Shown: in pieces, positions 18,116 to 31,800 of the stretch
Layout: the number at the start of each line of letters is the position of its first letter
Position numbering within the stretch: the first letter of the stretch is position 1
Program-made: the position numbers and the translations under genes
Assembly: GCF_040182565.1 (NCBI RefSeq)
Contig: NC_089873.1
Coordinates: forward strand, 94,496,001 to 94,560,000
Length of the DNA: 64,000 nucleotides
From: Anser cygnoides
Taxonomy: Eukaryota; Chordata; Aves; Anseriformes; Anatidae
Direction: 5' to 3'
The notes under the pieces: generated by a model
Databases searched by the model: none
What the model saw: only the letters and a program-made list of their open reading frames with translations
Told to the model about the DNA's origin: nothing

Positions 18116-19831
18116 GTAATGCAGAAATCTTCTTTATATTCTTGTTTTCAAGGTTCTACCTATTATAGCAACATCTAGAAATAAAAATATCTGTGTCTTA
18201 ATTGAACTGAAGGAGGCTAATACAGAAAAATGTTTGTTCAAATCTGTGCTGTGACACCAGTGTAGATACAGAGTTCTTAGAGTGATTTCCAGAAGAGGTG
18301 ACTGTTGTTTTAAGAGCAGAATGTAGGTACAGAATGCGAGTTTTCCCAACTTTGAGAGACTTTAATAATGATAAGCAAGTTTTCTATTTGGTGCTTTTTT
18401 CTTTAGTAATTTTGTATTAAACAAAAACAAACAAACAAACAAAAACTTCTATCTCCTCTACATAGACAATGAAGATGTGTCAGTTTGGGTAAAGATTGGA
18501 GTTTTGCCTTAGTGACCTTGTTTGATGTTCCCTTCTCCCTCCAACATACCATCTGGTGGTGACCTGCTTTAGAGCCGATTATTAATTTAGCATCAAAATA
18601 ATCATCATCTTTTGGTCATCAAAGTCAAAGGTGGTATTGACTTTGAAGTTGCAGAATGAAGTCATAATCTGTAGGGTGAAAATGCCGTACAATTACTACT
18701 GTTCTTTCTGTAATTAATTATTAATTTCAATTCTTTTTCAGTTGTTTTCTGGGGAAACAGTTGAAGCAGGAAGTTTGAATTCACTAATTTCAGATCAGCT
18801 GTCTGTGGAGGTTAGATAATTAGGTGGTCAGACTAAAACTAAATAGGCACATTCTCCCCTCAGGTGTAAAGTTTCCTCTGAAGTGATGTGGAACAATTCA
18901 CATGAGAGGAAATTTTAAAAGAGCTACAAAGCTAAAGCCCTTTTTTTCTTCTCCCACTCCCTCCCCTCCAGTCAAGTAGGCACCTGTTGTATGATGATAG
19001 AAGGTGAACTTGCTTGCTGTCAGTTCAGGCAGCTTTCTTAATGCATAGGTTATAAGTGTGGAAAGAATGTATGGAATAAGGGGACTTTTTCATTAATTAA
19101 TTATGTCTTCCATTCCCTGCCTTGAAACTTTCAAGGACATGCTTATTGACAAGTATAGTCCCACCGGCTTAATCCAAATCGCAAAAGGGAAGTTAAACGC
19201 AAAACATTAGCATTCACGGAGCTAGGGCGTGTTATTATTTGATGGGATTCTGTAAAAGAGGTTAAGTTTGTTTATAATAGTACGGTCATATGGATAGCTT
19301 TTGGCTCTTTAACAGAAAAAAACAGTTACGTCCTTCAGAGATCAGAGCAATGGCATTAAGATACGTATGATTGCATCTCAGAAATTTATATGTGGTTTCA
19401 AATTTACAGCAGAAGAAAAACAAGCTAAAGATGGAAAACAAGCTTCACCAACCCCTCAGCTCAGTGTCTGGCAGTTAGCAAGCCCTTCTCTGCCTCCTGA
19501 GTTGAAAAAGATTAATGGGATCGTAGAGGCTGAACAGGTCAACAAGCATTTGCTTTTTCGAAGGAAGCGGTCCATTCTGTTTCCCAGTGGAGTTAAGATC
19601 TGCCCTGATGAATCTATTGAACAGGCTATTGCCAACCACCTGAAATACTTCAGACTCAGAGGTAAGTGAGCATGAAGATCATACATCTCTTTGGAAACTG
19701 ATAGCATTTATTTGTAATAAAAAATAGATGAAGCTTTTAAACATAATGCCATGCGATAAGAAATGCATTGTTACACACACACACAAAAAAACTTCTGTGA
19801 TAATCTTCCTTATGAGAGCAGTTATGAGCTT

Positions 19832-19862
<31 letters not shown>

Positions 19863-22800
19863 CACTTTCTGGCTACACTCATATCACTCTCAGTCCCTGA
19901 AATCTCAGCTAGCATTTAATAGTTGTTCAACCTTTCTCACAGAACAATTTAAACACTCAGAAAAATGGGCACTAGGTACAAGTTAGCTAAATGGCAAAGC
20001 TGATTCTTTTTATTTAGTGTTTTTGCAGGGCTAGTAGAATTCAGAAAGGGATCTTTCAAAAAAAGAGTCAAGTCAGAGACATTGGTCTCTCATGCACATG
20101 ACTTTTGGCTATGGCTGGCTGTTCTCTTGCCTAGAAAGCCAATCTCATGTGTGTATAACAGAGATGAGGCCTTTATTTCAAGATACAGAAGTTGGTGTGA
20201 AAGAGTTCGTTCTGAAAATCTGAAATATTCTCAGTAACAGCCTCTTTCGTGAGCTGGGATATTACAGCAGTGTGATGTTTCTTAACAGTTGTGTCCGACA
20301 TCATTGGAATAAAGTGCTTTCTGGCATTTGTGCATCTCTGTATAGTAGCATTCAAACACTTTTTTGCATCTTACAATGTTTGCCCTTAATCTATCAGTTA
20401 AACAGGGAAGAGCTGCTCTCACTTAAAGGTGGAGGAAACATCTTCAGAGATGTTTTTGCATTTCTAATTAACATTTATTAAAATGTAATAGATGTAGCCT
20501 TTTTGTTGTTAAAAAAAAAAAAGAAAAAAGAAAAAGAAAGAAAAAGATCATACCGCCTTTTGTCCACATTGCTGTAATGCTTATGTTACCATACTAATAT
20601 AACTGATGAAACTGTCATAAAGAGTGGGCTACTAAATCACTTTGACCAATAATTCTACCCTAAATGGCTTGCCTAAGGTCTCCAGCAAAGCTTGAGATGA
20701 GGCAGGGTGTTGAGCCTGTAATCTCTGTGTCCCACACCTCCACCTTGAGTGCTGGATCAGCCTTTCTGCTCACTAGATTAATACCTCTCTCTCAGCAGTC
20801 ACAAGATGAAAGCCATTCTATCACTTCTGGGCTGTGGGAGCCCCATTTGTAGACTTGTCTTTTCAGCACTGGCTGTGGTAATGATGCTACACTCTGAGTG
20901 AAAATTCCTCTTTCCAAATAAAGTTCCCGAGGACTATTAGTGTCAGCGTGCTACCATACAGGGACTTAAAGAAACAGTTTTGAGCAAATGGGCTGATTTT
21001 TACAGCTCTGGGACATATGTTGTTTATTTGGATTAATGATATTGCATTGCTTTGATCACGTAGGGCCCCTTTTAAAGTTGGGCATGTAAAATTACATCTG
21101 GACTAAAGTGACAGAATATGGTGTCTACATTATTACGGAGGTCTGGTTGTGGTCCAGTGCAGAAGCAGCAGATACCTAGCTTCCTCCTTTTATTGCCACT
21201 GTCTAGGTATTAGTTTTACTTTGCTCTGGTAAAGTTTCCCTCCAGCAAGAGTATATATGCATCTAGGAGGCCTAGCAAAGTTATTTGAAGTATATTTGAG
21301 TCAGTTGGGCTTTTTGTTTTCTTTTTTTCTTTTGAGACACATCTTCTTCCAAGGTCTGTTGGAGATGAGAGGCTTGGCTTCACATAGTTTGAATCATGCA
21401 TTCTGTATTTCTCCTCCCTTCAGAGCAGTGAAAAACAATTAAAACCAGGAGTTACTGAGTGTCTGTGTAAAAGTAAACATAAAGAATGTATTTGGAGAGC
21501 AAAGTGGAATTATGTGGGATCAGAGCCGCATCCAAACAATGAGTTGTGCCCAGCCTGAGCAAGACATTGACACTGATCACGCAGCTTGACAGGCTTTCCA
21601 AGCGTCTTGTTTATGTCTGTCCAGTAGCACTCAACTGTTACTTGTTTTGCTCCAAATGAATCCCTGCTAAGTACTTTGACTGCAGTCACCCCTTAATTAT
21701 ATGTGATACAGGAATGTAGGCAAATACCAAGTAAGCAAAAGTCTGAGTGATAGTAAAGAAGAAAAATCTGTAAATTAGGTTGTAAAAGCTTATTTAAAAC
21801 TGAATGATCATAGGTTGAACCAAAGGTCCACCTAGTCTTTCCTTCTGCTTTCCTACTGGACTTCTGGCTTCCACGGTCCTCAATGACTTCTTGAGCAGAG
21901 ATGCTTTGTCCACCCTTCGCATGTTAAACTTTTGAAAAAGATCTCCGCAGGAGAGAGCTTTAATTAGCAACAAGTTAGGCAAGGCCTGGTTCAAGCAACC
22001 TGTCATCTTCATTCTGTTAGCAGCAATACACTGCATCAGAACTATTTGGTTAATCACATCCTGAGTAAGTGCACCTGAGGTGACAGTTGATGGTGCTGTT
22101 ATTTTCATACAGTCACAGAACGGTTTGGGTTGGAAGGGACTTCAAAGCCCATCTGGTTCCAACCCCCTGCCACAGGCAGGGACCCCTCCCGCCAGAGCAG
22201 GTTGCCCAAAGCCCCATCCGACCTGGCCTTGAACACCTCCAGGGATGGGGCATCCACAGCTTCTCTGGATAGCCTGTTCCAATGCCCCACCACCCTCACA
22301 GTGAAGAATTTCTTCTGATCTAAATCTCCCCTTTTAGTTAAAAGCCATTACCCCTTGTCCTATCACTACACTCCCTGACAAGGAGTCCTTTCCCAGCTTT
22401 CCTGCAGGCCCCCGTTAGGCACTGGAAGGCCGCTACAAGGTCTCCCCGGAGCCTTCTCTTCTCCAGGCTGAACAACCCCAACTCCCTCAGCCTGTCTTCA
22501 CGGGAGAGGTGCTCCAGCCCTCTGAGCATCTTCATGGCCCTCCTCTGGACCTGCTCCAACAGTTCTATCTCTTTCTTATGCTGGGGGCCCTAGATCCGAC
22601 CACAGCACTCTTGGTGGGGTCTCAGAGCAGAGCAGAGGGGGACGATCACCTCCCTCACCCATAAACTTGCTGAGGGTGTGCTCAATCCCACTGTCCATGT
22701 CACTGGCAAAGGTGTTAAACAGCGCCTGTCACAAACCGACCCCTGAGGAACTCCACTCATCGCTGGTCTCCACCTGGACATGGAGCCATTGCCTGTGAGT

Positions 22801-25800
22801 CTTGGAGTGTGAGCAGCCCACCAATTCCTTACCCCTGAGTTGTCCATCTGTCAAATTCACATCTCTTCATTTTAGAGACACGGATGTCATGTGGGACAGT
22901 GTCAAATACTGTGCACAAGTCCAGATAGACAGTAAAGCTGTTTGCTGAGTGTTGTCGAATTATATACCAGCTTTTTCTTGAAAATACATTTTTCCTAGTT
23001 AGCTAAATCAGTACAGTGATTAAAAAAATAAGACGGACTTTGTTTGCACTGTCAACAAAATAGTCCTAGGCAAAAGTGTGGTCACAGTTTGGCTCTTAAG
23101 GACCAGCTAGTATTGGTGATTAGAAAAACAACCCTGCAGGGGGATAAGTATGATGGTACACAGAATCTATTGATTTTTCCAACCTCAGTCTGCATATTTA
23201 GAATCTTCTTTTTGTTCTGTACCCGTTGAGGTAAGGAATGACTTCAATATCCCATACTTTCTCTGAGAAGGTGTTTTTCTCTGAAAGTATGGTTTTAATA
23301 AAATCTATTCTTTCCTTAGTTTTATTATCAACAACAACAACAACAAAAAGGGTGGCTATCATCGAAGGAACTGTTCTTTTTTATTTTGACATAAGAGCTT
23401 GTTAGGGGAAAAAAAAGATTTGCATGTGCTGGTTATCCGGGGTACATTTGTTCTGTCTACCTTAGAAGGAAACAGGTGGAAATATAATTATCTAGCTGTA
23501 GCTCATAGCTTTATTTACTTTTGCTAGCTTGCTAAAACCTTTATTAGTGTTAGAGACTGACGAACATTTCTGTCATAGGCTTTAAGCCAAGTGCTTACGC
23601 CATATAGCTGTATGCTTAGCAGCATACGCCTTCTTTTCAGCCTACAACGTCTGGATTTTTTTAGCCTTAAAAAAAGCAAGATGCAACAATATATAATAAA
23701 TCATTAATTCCTTTTGAATTGTAGCAATGTTATTGTTGCTGCTGGAAGAATCGTGTCAATCTAGCGGTGGTTGGTAGCTGGACTATTGTGATGACCACAA
23801 AGTGTGTCCGACAGGCAGCTGGAGGTTTCATAAATCAGAGTTAGTGCAAGTCTAACAGTGTGGATTTCAGATACTGAGTGTGCTTTGTATGGTAATGTTG
23901 AGTTTGAATGATGGTTTTTACTGCTCACAGGGAGATAGTGGCTCAATCCTCTGTTAAATAAAAATTATTATATGAAAGATAGCCATACTTCCTCAGGCCA
24001 AAAGCCTGTCTGTTCCACTCCTGGCTATGGGATTGACCGACCAGTCACCTGACTGTCCATTTCCTTTGGTATAAGTTGCCAGTAGATGTCTGAGGATTTT
24101 AATAGACTTGGAAACCAGATTTAGTGGTAAAAGAGAAACAAGATAAGAATTGTGAGGTTGCATGGCTTGTGCTGTTATCCCCACCCTGTGTGGTAAAACA
24201 AAGGATGTTGGGTTTTGGCACCGTGGTTCAGAGTTAACACTGCTGCTGTTCTGGACATGTCTGAGATGGGACTACTCTGGTGGCTACCATTCCTAAATTG
24301 CATTTGCCTTTTTTCCTGCTGTGATCCACTGCCTTAAACAATTCAGTGTATTGTTTAACATCATATTTTCACGTGAGTAGGTCTGATATTCTCTCTGCCA
24401 GACCTGTTTTTGTCAGCCAGACCTTCAGATGAAGCTGAAGACCTAAAGATTCTATTTAAAGATGCTGACCAAAGAAGGAAATGGATGGTATTCTCGCGTG
24501 TCATAGCTAATGGGAGCCAAGGACATTTTGGTACTTGGAAAGAATAAAATTAATTTCTGAGGAATTAAGTTGTGTGCATGGTTATAATCCCTAGATTTGG
24601 TAATCTTGGGCGTAGCACTAAGCTCCTAGCAGTAAAGTCAGAATCCAGATTTTCTACCCATTTCCTGGGTTGGTTCAGATGTATTTACTGAAGCAGTAGA
24701 AACAATGTTATGTTCTGCACATGGACAGAGTTGAGAGAGAAGTTTCAATCTGATGCTGAAACCTTACACATTACAAATTATTCAAATCGTACTGAATAAT
24801 GATGAAAGAGTCAAAATTCATAAAGACTACATGGCCAGAGCAGCATGCAATAAATCAAAAAGTCTGGCTGTGTGAGCCTTTTCTGCTTCTTTTCTCCTCT
24901 CCCCTGGCACATGTTATGCATAGCTCATACTCAGCTGATAAATTTCTGAAGTTTATTTGTAAAAACTCTGGTTCTGTCTCCCTCTACATTTGAATTATTA
25001 GATGTCAGCTCTGCGTCTAAAAATCTTGACTTTTCTCATGAAAGAGAATCCTTTGTAGTTAATGAAATATTACCAGTGAGAATAGTTTGTGCTAGAGTTT
25101 AGTATGTCAGCATTCAAGGAAAGAATCTTTCATGTGGATTAGCTAATCGACATTCAACTCTTTTCATTTAAAATCCTGGATTGCTACAAGTGTTGTTTAA
25201 GGTCTGCTGTGTTATAGCCCGTACACAGCAGCATTTCACCAGTAGATGAGGTGATTGCTCTGCATACGTCTTTATTAATTTGTTTAGCAAGTCCTAGTGA
25301 AATCTTTGCAAGGAAGATCTCTCTGGAGATGTCTTCAGTCTCCCTGTCCCCATAGTCTTCAAAACCCAATGCCTTTAGGCCACTCAGTTGTGGAGACGTT
25401 GTTAGAGAGGAGAAGGAATTGTCCTCATGTTGCCTCAAAATAGAATATTCTGCCTGATTCAGTGCTCCTAGCCGCTGTACACAACTCAACTCTTAAGACG
25501 CACTAATGGGATTTAACTGGGATTAAACTCCAGCAGTCCCCACTTACACAAATGGCCAGAAAGCCACCCTACCCCCCACGAGGTGCCCAGTGCTGTCATG
25601 TGCTGCCCCTCCTATTAACCTCAGAAATCCCTGAGCACGGGCTGAGATGTAATAGGCTAATTGTTTCTCATTTGAGAGAGATAAATGCATCCTGGATGGT
25701 AAAGCTAGCGCCAGAGCGACGCTGCATCCTGCCCAGGTGCATACGAGGTAGCCATACAGGAGAATTTCAGACAGAAGGAGATCATCTCATCACAGATCTT

Positions 25801-28800
25801 ACCTGGAGACTTTGAAAAGAATAATAATGTCTTTAGGAAAGGAAACTTCAAATAAGTTTTTTTTTCACCCCTTTGTACGTATTTGTAGGACTGAAAAGAG
25901 CCTGCCTATGTGGATTTTCTTTCTGGCTGAAACAATTTGACTTTAGCTTTTCAGAATATTATTCTTTACCATTTGTAAGTTTTCACTTGAGTGTAAACAC
26001 TACATTTGAAGCAGATAAGCTCCAAGGGCTGGACTTTTTGGCTTTCAGAAGGAGATATGCTGACACTCACATGGTCTTATTACGTGTCTGGCTTTCTGAG
26101 GCAGCCATTGAAACGTGTTACCTGAAACCTGTTCTTTAAGAATGAAGACCTTGCCTACGTCAGGTGCCTATGACACTTTGTGGAAGTTTGCACAAGGGCA
26201 TGGGCCAAACGTGCTGTTCTTTCCATTTTTCCTGCCTTGGCTATCTCTCTCACCTTGAAGATGATTGCATTTCAGTGATAAGTTAAGTGACTTCTAATTT
26301 CTGAGGAATTGTACCACATGTATGCAAAATGTACACCAGGGAAGAATTGCAGAACAAGCCATCTGTTTTCTGTTCGTGGGTTGAATTCCAGTTTGTCATC
26401 TCGGTCGGTCACACGTCATCTGTGTACCTGCTTACTTTCCTGTAGGCCAGGATAATCACATCTCTATAGCAGGGAGAATTTCTCTGTATCTCCTAAACCT
26501 AATTTTTGTAATAGTTGGATTCTTCAGAGGAAAATTGTAAAGTAGCCAAGCAATCAGGTAACACTAAAATACAAGTTATTTATTACTGTGGCCATGGGAT
26601 GCAGGAAGTCATTTTGTAGAGGAGCTTACCTTCCCACCCACGTGGAACTTCAAGGCTCTAAGCTCACTGCCTTAAAAGATTGATCTCGATTTGATGATGA
26701 TTTAATCAGTATCGTTTGCCTGGATTAGAGGCCTGATCGCAAATCCTGTCTCCTCCAGGGCCTGATGTTGCTGCTGCTGTCCCACGTAGTCTGTGACTGT
26801 GGCTAGCCCTGTAGCAGACCAGAGAAAGTTTTAAGTGAGATCTAGCAGTAAAAACAAGCGCTTCTCCCATGCTCTCAGTCTGCCCTGAGTCTGCTGTTGA
26901 AGTGCTGGGTCTGCTCAGCTGTTCCTCTGTTATCCTGGCAGGGCTGGCTGGTTTGTTTTCAAGGGTTTTGCACCTAGTCTTCAAAACCTAATTCCTGGGA
27001 AAATCTAGGTCTGTACAATAGGCTTTTTTTTTTTTTATTATTATTATTTTGCTTAATAGTTGCAGAATGTTAACACAGTGTATCATATTAAGCAAGCAAC
27101 TTCAGTCATAATTATGAGCTGTTGGTTTTCTGTCTATTCATTGTAAGCTCTGGTGCTGTATTATTTTTCCATTCTCTGTCTCCTTTAAAAATTTTACATT
27201 TTAAATTCAAATTTACATTGCAAGTCAAAAAGCGTACTGGTAAATCTGTTTTTCCTAGATGCTCATTTTCTTTTATTTTCTGTTTTGGCTTGACGGAGTT
27301 GTTATTTTAAATATTAGTTAAAAGTTGCTTCATTTTCTGTCAGAATATATAGATAGTATATGTGACACAGGTAATGGCAAGTTGCTGGAAGGTCAGAGAA
27401 GTGAACGAAATGATGAATTTTTTTTATACAGTAAAATATAGTTATTTGATGAAGCTTCTACTGGAGTCTCTTAAACTTTGTTTACAATTTTATGGCTCCA
27501 AGCTTAGTCTACATAGTCTCAGCATGCTTATAATGTACTTATGAAGAACATGTTTTTCTTTTGTGGGAGTGCTTAGGAATTTGTTGATAAGAAAGGTTGA
27601 ATAAACCTCCCTGGCCAGCAAATAGTTCAACACCCGCCATGGGGGTGGGCTCTGGATTTAAGTGGAAAGAAAGATATAAACTTTTATTGTGGAACTGAAC
27701 ACAGCGTGAAGCTGATGTCTCTTCAGTTCACTGGGTGGCCACATCAGTTATGCCATGATAAGAACTGGCTCCCTCTTTGACATACCTGAAGGAGAGATGG
27801 GAGATAGAATCGTGTCTGTTTGTTTCTTTATATGAGCATGATTTGGGCCCCACTGAAGAAACTGCACTGTTCTTTTTCTGTGCTTGGAGTGGAAACTCTC
27901 ATCTAACTACAAAACATGGGCAAGGTATATGAGAAAGAAAGACTGAAAAAAATTGTTCCTTTCCTCAGCCAGGCTATGGGTTTACTCTTGAACACCATAT
28001 AGGTAAGCCTGCTTGGGAATGGTTCTTGGGTTGAGCTCGATGCAACCCAAACTTTTCCTGCAAAGTAGTCCCCTGCTCTACAGCCTTGCCAGCTGGAATA
28101 AACAGGGCAATGACAAAATGAACTGCATGTCAGCAAGGCTGCAGCATGACTGTGTGACAAGCAGCTCAGGTGTCACCTTGTGGTCTGGTGTGTTATTGTT
28201 TGCTGCAGTGGAAACACCGAGACAGGACAAAGGCCAGAGAGGACCCCTTATCTGCATCCCCCTTTCATCCTTCCCCTAAAAATATGACCCTATGCCAACA
28301 GCTTAGATCTGATTAATGGGCTCGGAGCCCACAGATGTCAAAGAAGTCTTTGGGATTGGAATTGAGTGGAGTGTCTAATTCCAGGCAAATGGACACACAA
28401 CAAATCCTTAATCTATTGGGAGCTGATTGGGGCAACTGTTCATATAGCAGTAGCCTGTATTCAGGCAAGGTACTGTCTCATCACATCCACTAAAAAAAAA
28501 AGAAAAAAAAAAAGAGAAATTAAATTTATTTAAGAGCATTAAGGAAAACTATTACTGCCAACTATTACTTGTGACTGGAAAAGCAGTACTTTTCCTACTG
28601 CAGTTTGAAAACTGTAGGGTTAGACAGTGCCACTGCAGTTTATTCACAAGGCATTGCCATGGCTTCGTCTCTCGCTGATAGTGTGCTGAAGACTTATCCC
28701 AGCCACAGGGAATAATCTCATTTCAGGGTTGTTGCTGTACAGCATTGCACCTGGAGTAATAGTTCATTAGTCAGCATGCAGGGCACAAGTTCCCCACAAA

Positions 28801-31800
28801 GAAATTAGAGAGGGTGGTATCACCTGTTATATAGGCTTCTGGATTTGAAACTAGCCTTCTGTCTTTTCCTGGACACCGAGCTCTTAGGAGAGAGGGGATA
28901 CTACAGATGTCCTTCTGCTTCAGGGAGCTTATTAATACTACAGCAGGATCCAGAAATCCCTGAGCAGGATTATGGGTTCATTGCTTGAGGTCTGTGGAAA
29001 CTTGTACGGAAACATGGCCTTTGCTTCCTCAGTTGCTGAGGCAGCCGGTACAGCTTGAGGGGGGATGTGAGAGGGTACACAGATGCTTATACACTTGGTA
29101 TTTATTTCTGGTTAATAAAGATGCATAAGCAAAACTGGTTGAAAGTATCTCCAATACTCCTTACGCAATTACTGTGCCTAACAGATAAAGCTAGCTACCT
29201 GGAAGCTGGAGGGGTGCTAGGGCAGTAGTACATTACAGAAAGGTAATTATGCAGTCTGAAGGCCGTATTCTTCTTCATTCATTCATGTCAAGGAGCTGCA
29301 AGGCTAATCTCCATGTAGAAAAGCTGTCAGGAATGTGCTCAGGGGTATGGAAATAAGAGAGAATTATATATCTGTAGAGTTCTGCAGTGGAGAAATGGTC
29401 TTAACGGCTCTGATAAACTGAAATTTGGAATGGAGAGAAGAGCTTTTTTTGCATGGTGCCATACAGCACCAGAATCAGTGAAGCTTTAAGGGGTGTTAGC
29501 ACACATGAAACAGTTCCTTAAGGTTGTTACTTATAAAATCATTGGATGTAAGAAAAATGTCCCTCTCGTGGTTGAAGGAAGGGATGTTTCCATGTGATCT
29601 GTCTGTTAAATTTTACACAAGTACATTTAATCCAGTTTGGAATTCAGCATACAGAGTACCAAGAAGAAATAGTAGTAAGGTACTGCTTTTGGCAGCCTGG
29701 AGCATATTTTTAAGCTGATTGACGAGAATGACTTTCCGAATATAGATTCGCAGTCACTGTCCTCTAGGGTCTTGCTTATGATGTCAAGACTTTCTCCTAA
29801 TGCAAAGTGCTCCTCTGCCAAACTGTATATATATAACTAGTGAAATCAGATTAAGGCTGAAAAGCAGGTTTGTCTGCTGTTACTCCAAGCTGGTGTCTGC
29901 TGCAAGTGATTTGTAGAGTTTTTCTCCTTTTAACGTTGTTCTCTTCCAGGACACAAGGAAAATCCTATAAATCTTCATCTCTCCCAATTATCCTGGGTCA
30001 GGGAGAGGTTTTTGCTTAAGCAAGTGGTATGTGACCAGGTGCTCTGATTGATGAAGAGCACATTCAAGAGAGGGAGATTAAAGCAGCTGGCATACAAGAT
30101 AATTTAACCCTTAATTCACAGACTGTCTGTTCAGCCACAGATACCCAGTTCTTTCTCAGTGCATATATGCAATAGGGTTAGAGATTGACTTATAGTTTAG
30201 CATATTACATTGTTTTGTCATCATAATGCCTTATTTTTCAACGATTAATGCAATTATGTTTTTTTTTTTTCTGAAATTTATCTTAAATTCTATGTGAAGT
30301 TGAGACCAAAGGAATTGTTACTGACTGAGCTTCTAAAGCTTTGAGTGCAACTACCACTTTTACAAATTAAGATCCAGCTCTACTTTCCAAGAGGATGTTT
30401 GCCTTACTATTTTGGATTTCTGAATTTTCTAAATATTTGCCTCATTGATCAAAGGCAGTTTCACTCAGTCAAACTACTGCTGTTCTTGATGGTTGTCAGG
30501 AGGCAAGTGCTCCTTCTTGCTCACTTCTCTTTTTCTTTAATGAAATAACTACTTCAGTAAAAAAAATCAGGGAGGGAAGTAATATGAGTGTGGAAGATCC
30601 ACCAGATCATTGTTGATGCATTTAATGTCTTACACGTTTACAAGTCATTTATATAGTCACTGTATTCTATATAGTAATGTACTGAAAAGCATACAGCATT
30701 TGGACCATATTATCCTGACCTCCTGTGCCACAGAAGCACTCCTGTTGTACTAACACTGGACCTTTCTTGTGCCTTCAGTGTGTCAGGAAACAGTCTGGGA
30801 GGTCTTCAAGACGTTCTGGGATAGACTGCCAGAGCGTGAAGAGTATCACACCTGGATGAGCCTCTGTGAGGAAGGAACGATGAGCATCTTTGAAATGGGC
30901 AGGAACTTCAGTCAGTCTGAGGAGCACCGAAGTCTGATTGTGAAGGTAGGTGCAGCGCCACATTGGCATTTTCTCATGAGCAAGGGCATGCTGTCCCATT
31001 GCGCAAAGCTGCTTGGCTTACGGCAGGCAGCAATGTGTGGAGCACCTGAAATATACAGGCATAAATATTCCCATCTTTTGGGTCCGTAGTTCAGAGATCA
31101 GTTCCAAACACAAAGCTGTAGCTGATCTGATTGGTGGAAAAGCAACAATAATGCAGAGAACATTGCTTTCAATAGGTGTTTCTTACAAGCAGAGGATGTC
31201 CAGATCCTTGTCTGAAAAGGCAGCACGACCTCAGGCAGGCTGTGGCACGTTGCCCTCTGCAGCATGTAGCAGGCTCCCTGCTGTGAACTGCACACGAGGA
31301 TGCCTTCAGCTCAAGTGGTGCTTCGAAGCTAGAGGTTCTGGGCTAAATTTCTGATGCTGTTGAGATGTATGGTGAAATTATTTGTTTGATGTTGTATGTT
31401 GCTGTAGGTTTGTGATGTCTGTGCACTGCAGCCTGACTGTGGCTACACATACAAAAAACTCTGATGTCCCATGAAGGCAATGAATAACATTGTCACCATG
31501 GGAAGCTGCAGAGATTAAAAACAGAGCACAAGTGTAAAAGAATTTAATAAATTGCTTGATATCTTGGTGTATTCTGTTTTTTCAGTTGAAGCAAGCTTAT
31601 TTTAGATTAAAGAAAATAAAAGGAGCATTAAGCTAAACTAAAGAATCCTATCTCAAATGAAATATGAAGATGTCTATTAAGGAGTTTGTGTGAATTAAAA
31701 TTAATTAAATTTTAAAGTTAAGTCCTTACTACAAAATTAAACACTTAGTTTTGTACACATCTAAGATAAAGTAGATATCTTAATTTCTTTGGTTAAAAGG

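Larger units (their letters stand above)
19662..30778 (+). other. IMPG2: IMPG2 intron 2 (11.1 kb)
   Basis: Contains a dinucleotide repeat block (19773-19862), an A-rich block (20511-20547), a CR1 copy (22109-22936), a (CAA)n run (23329-23347), a T-rich stretch near 27026 and an A-rich stretch (28492-28519). The remaining sequence shows only chance open frames. No exon fitting phase 1 to phase 1 is apparent. Confidence 0.75.

Noticed and set aside
21800..21870. Possible ancient sauropsid repeat (ACCAAAGGTCCACCTAGT); a similar weak match at 23985-24040
   Set aside because: It resembles a repeat phrase I associate with reptile and bird genomes, but the match is short and decayed. It cannot be assigned without a repeat library.
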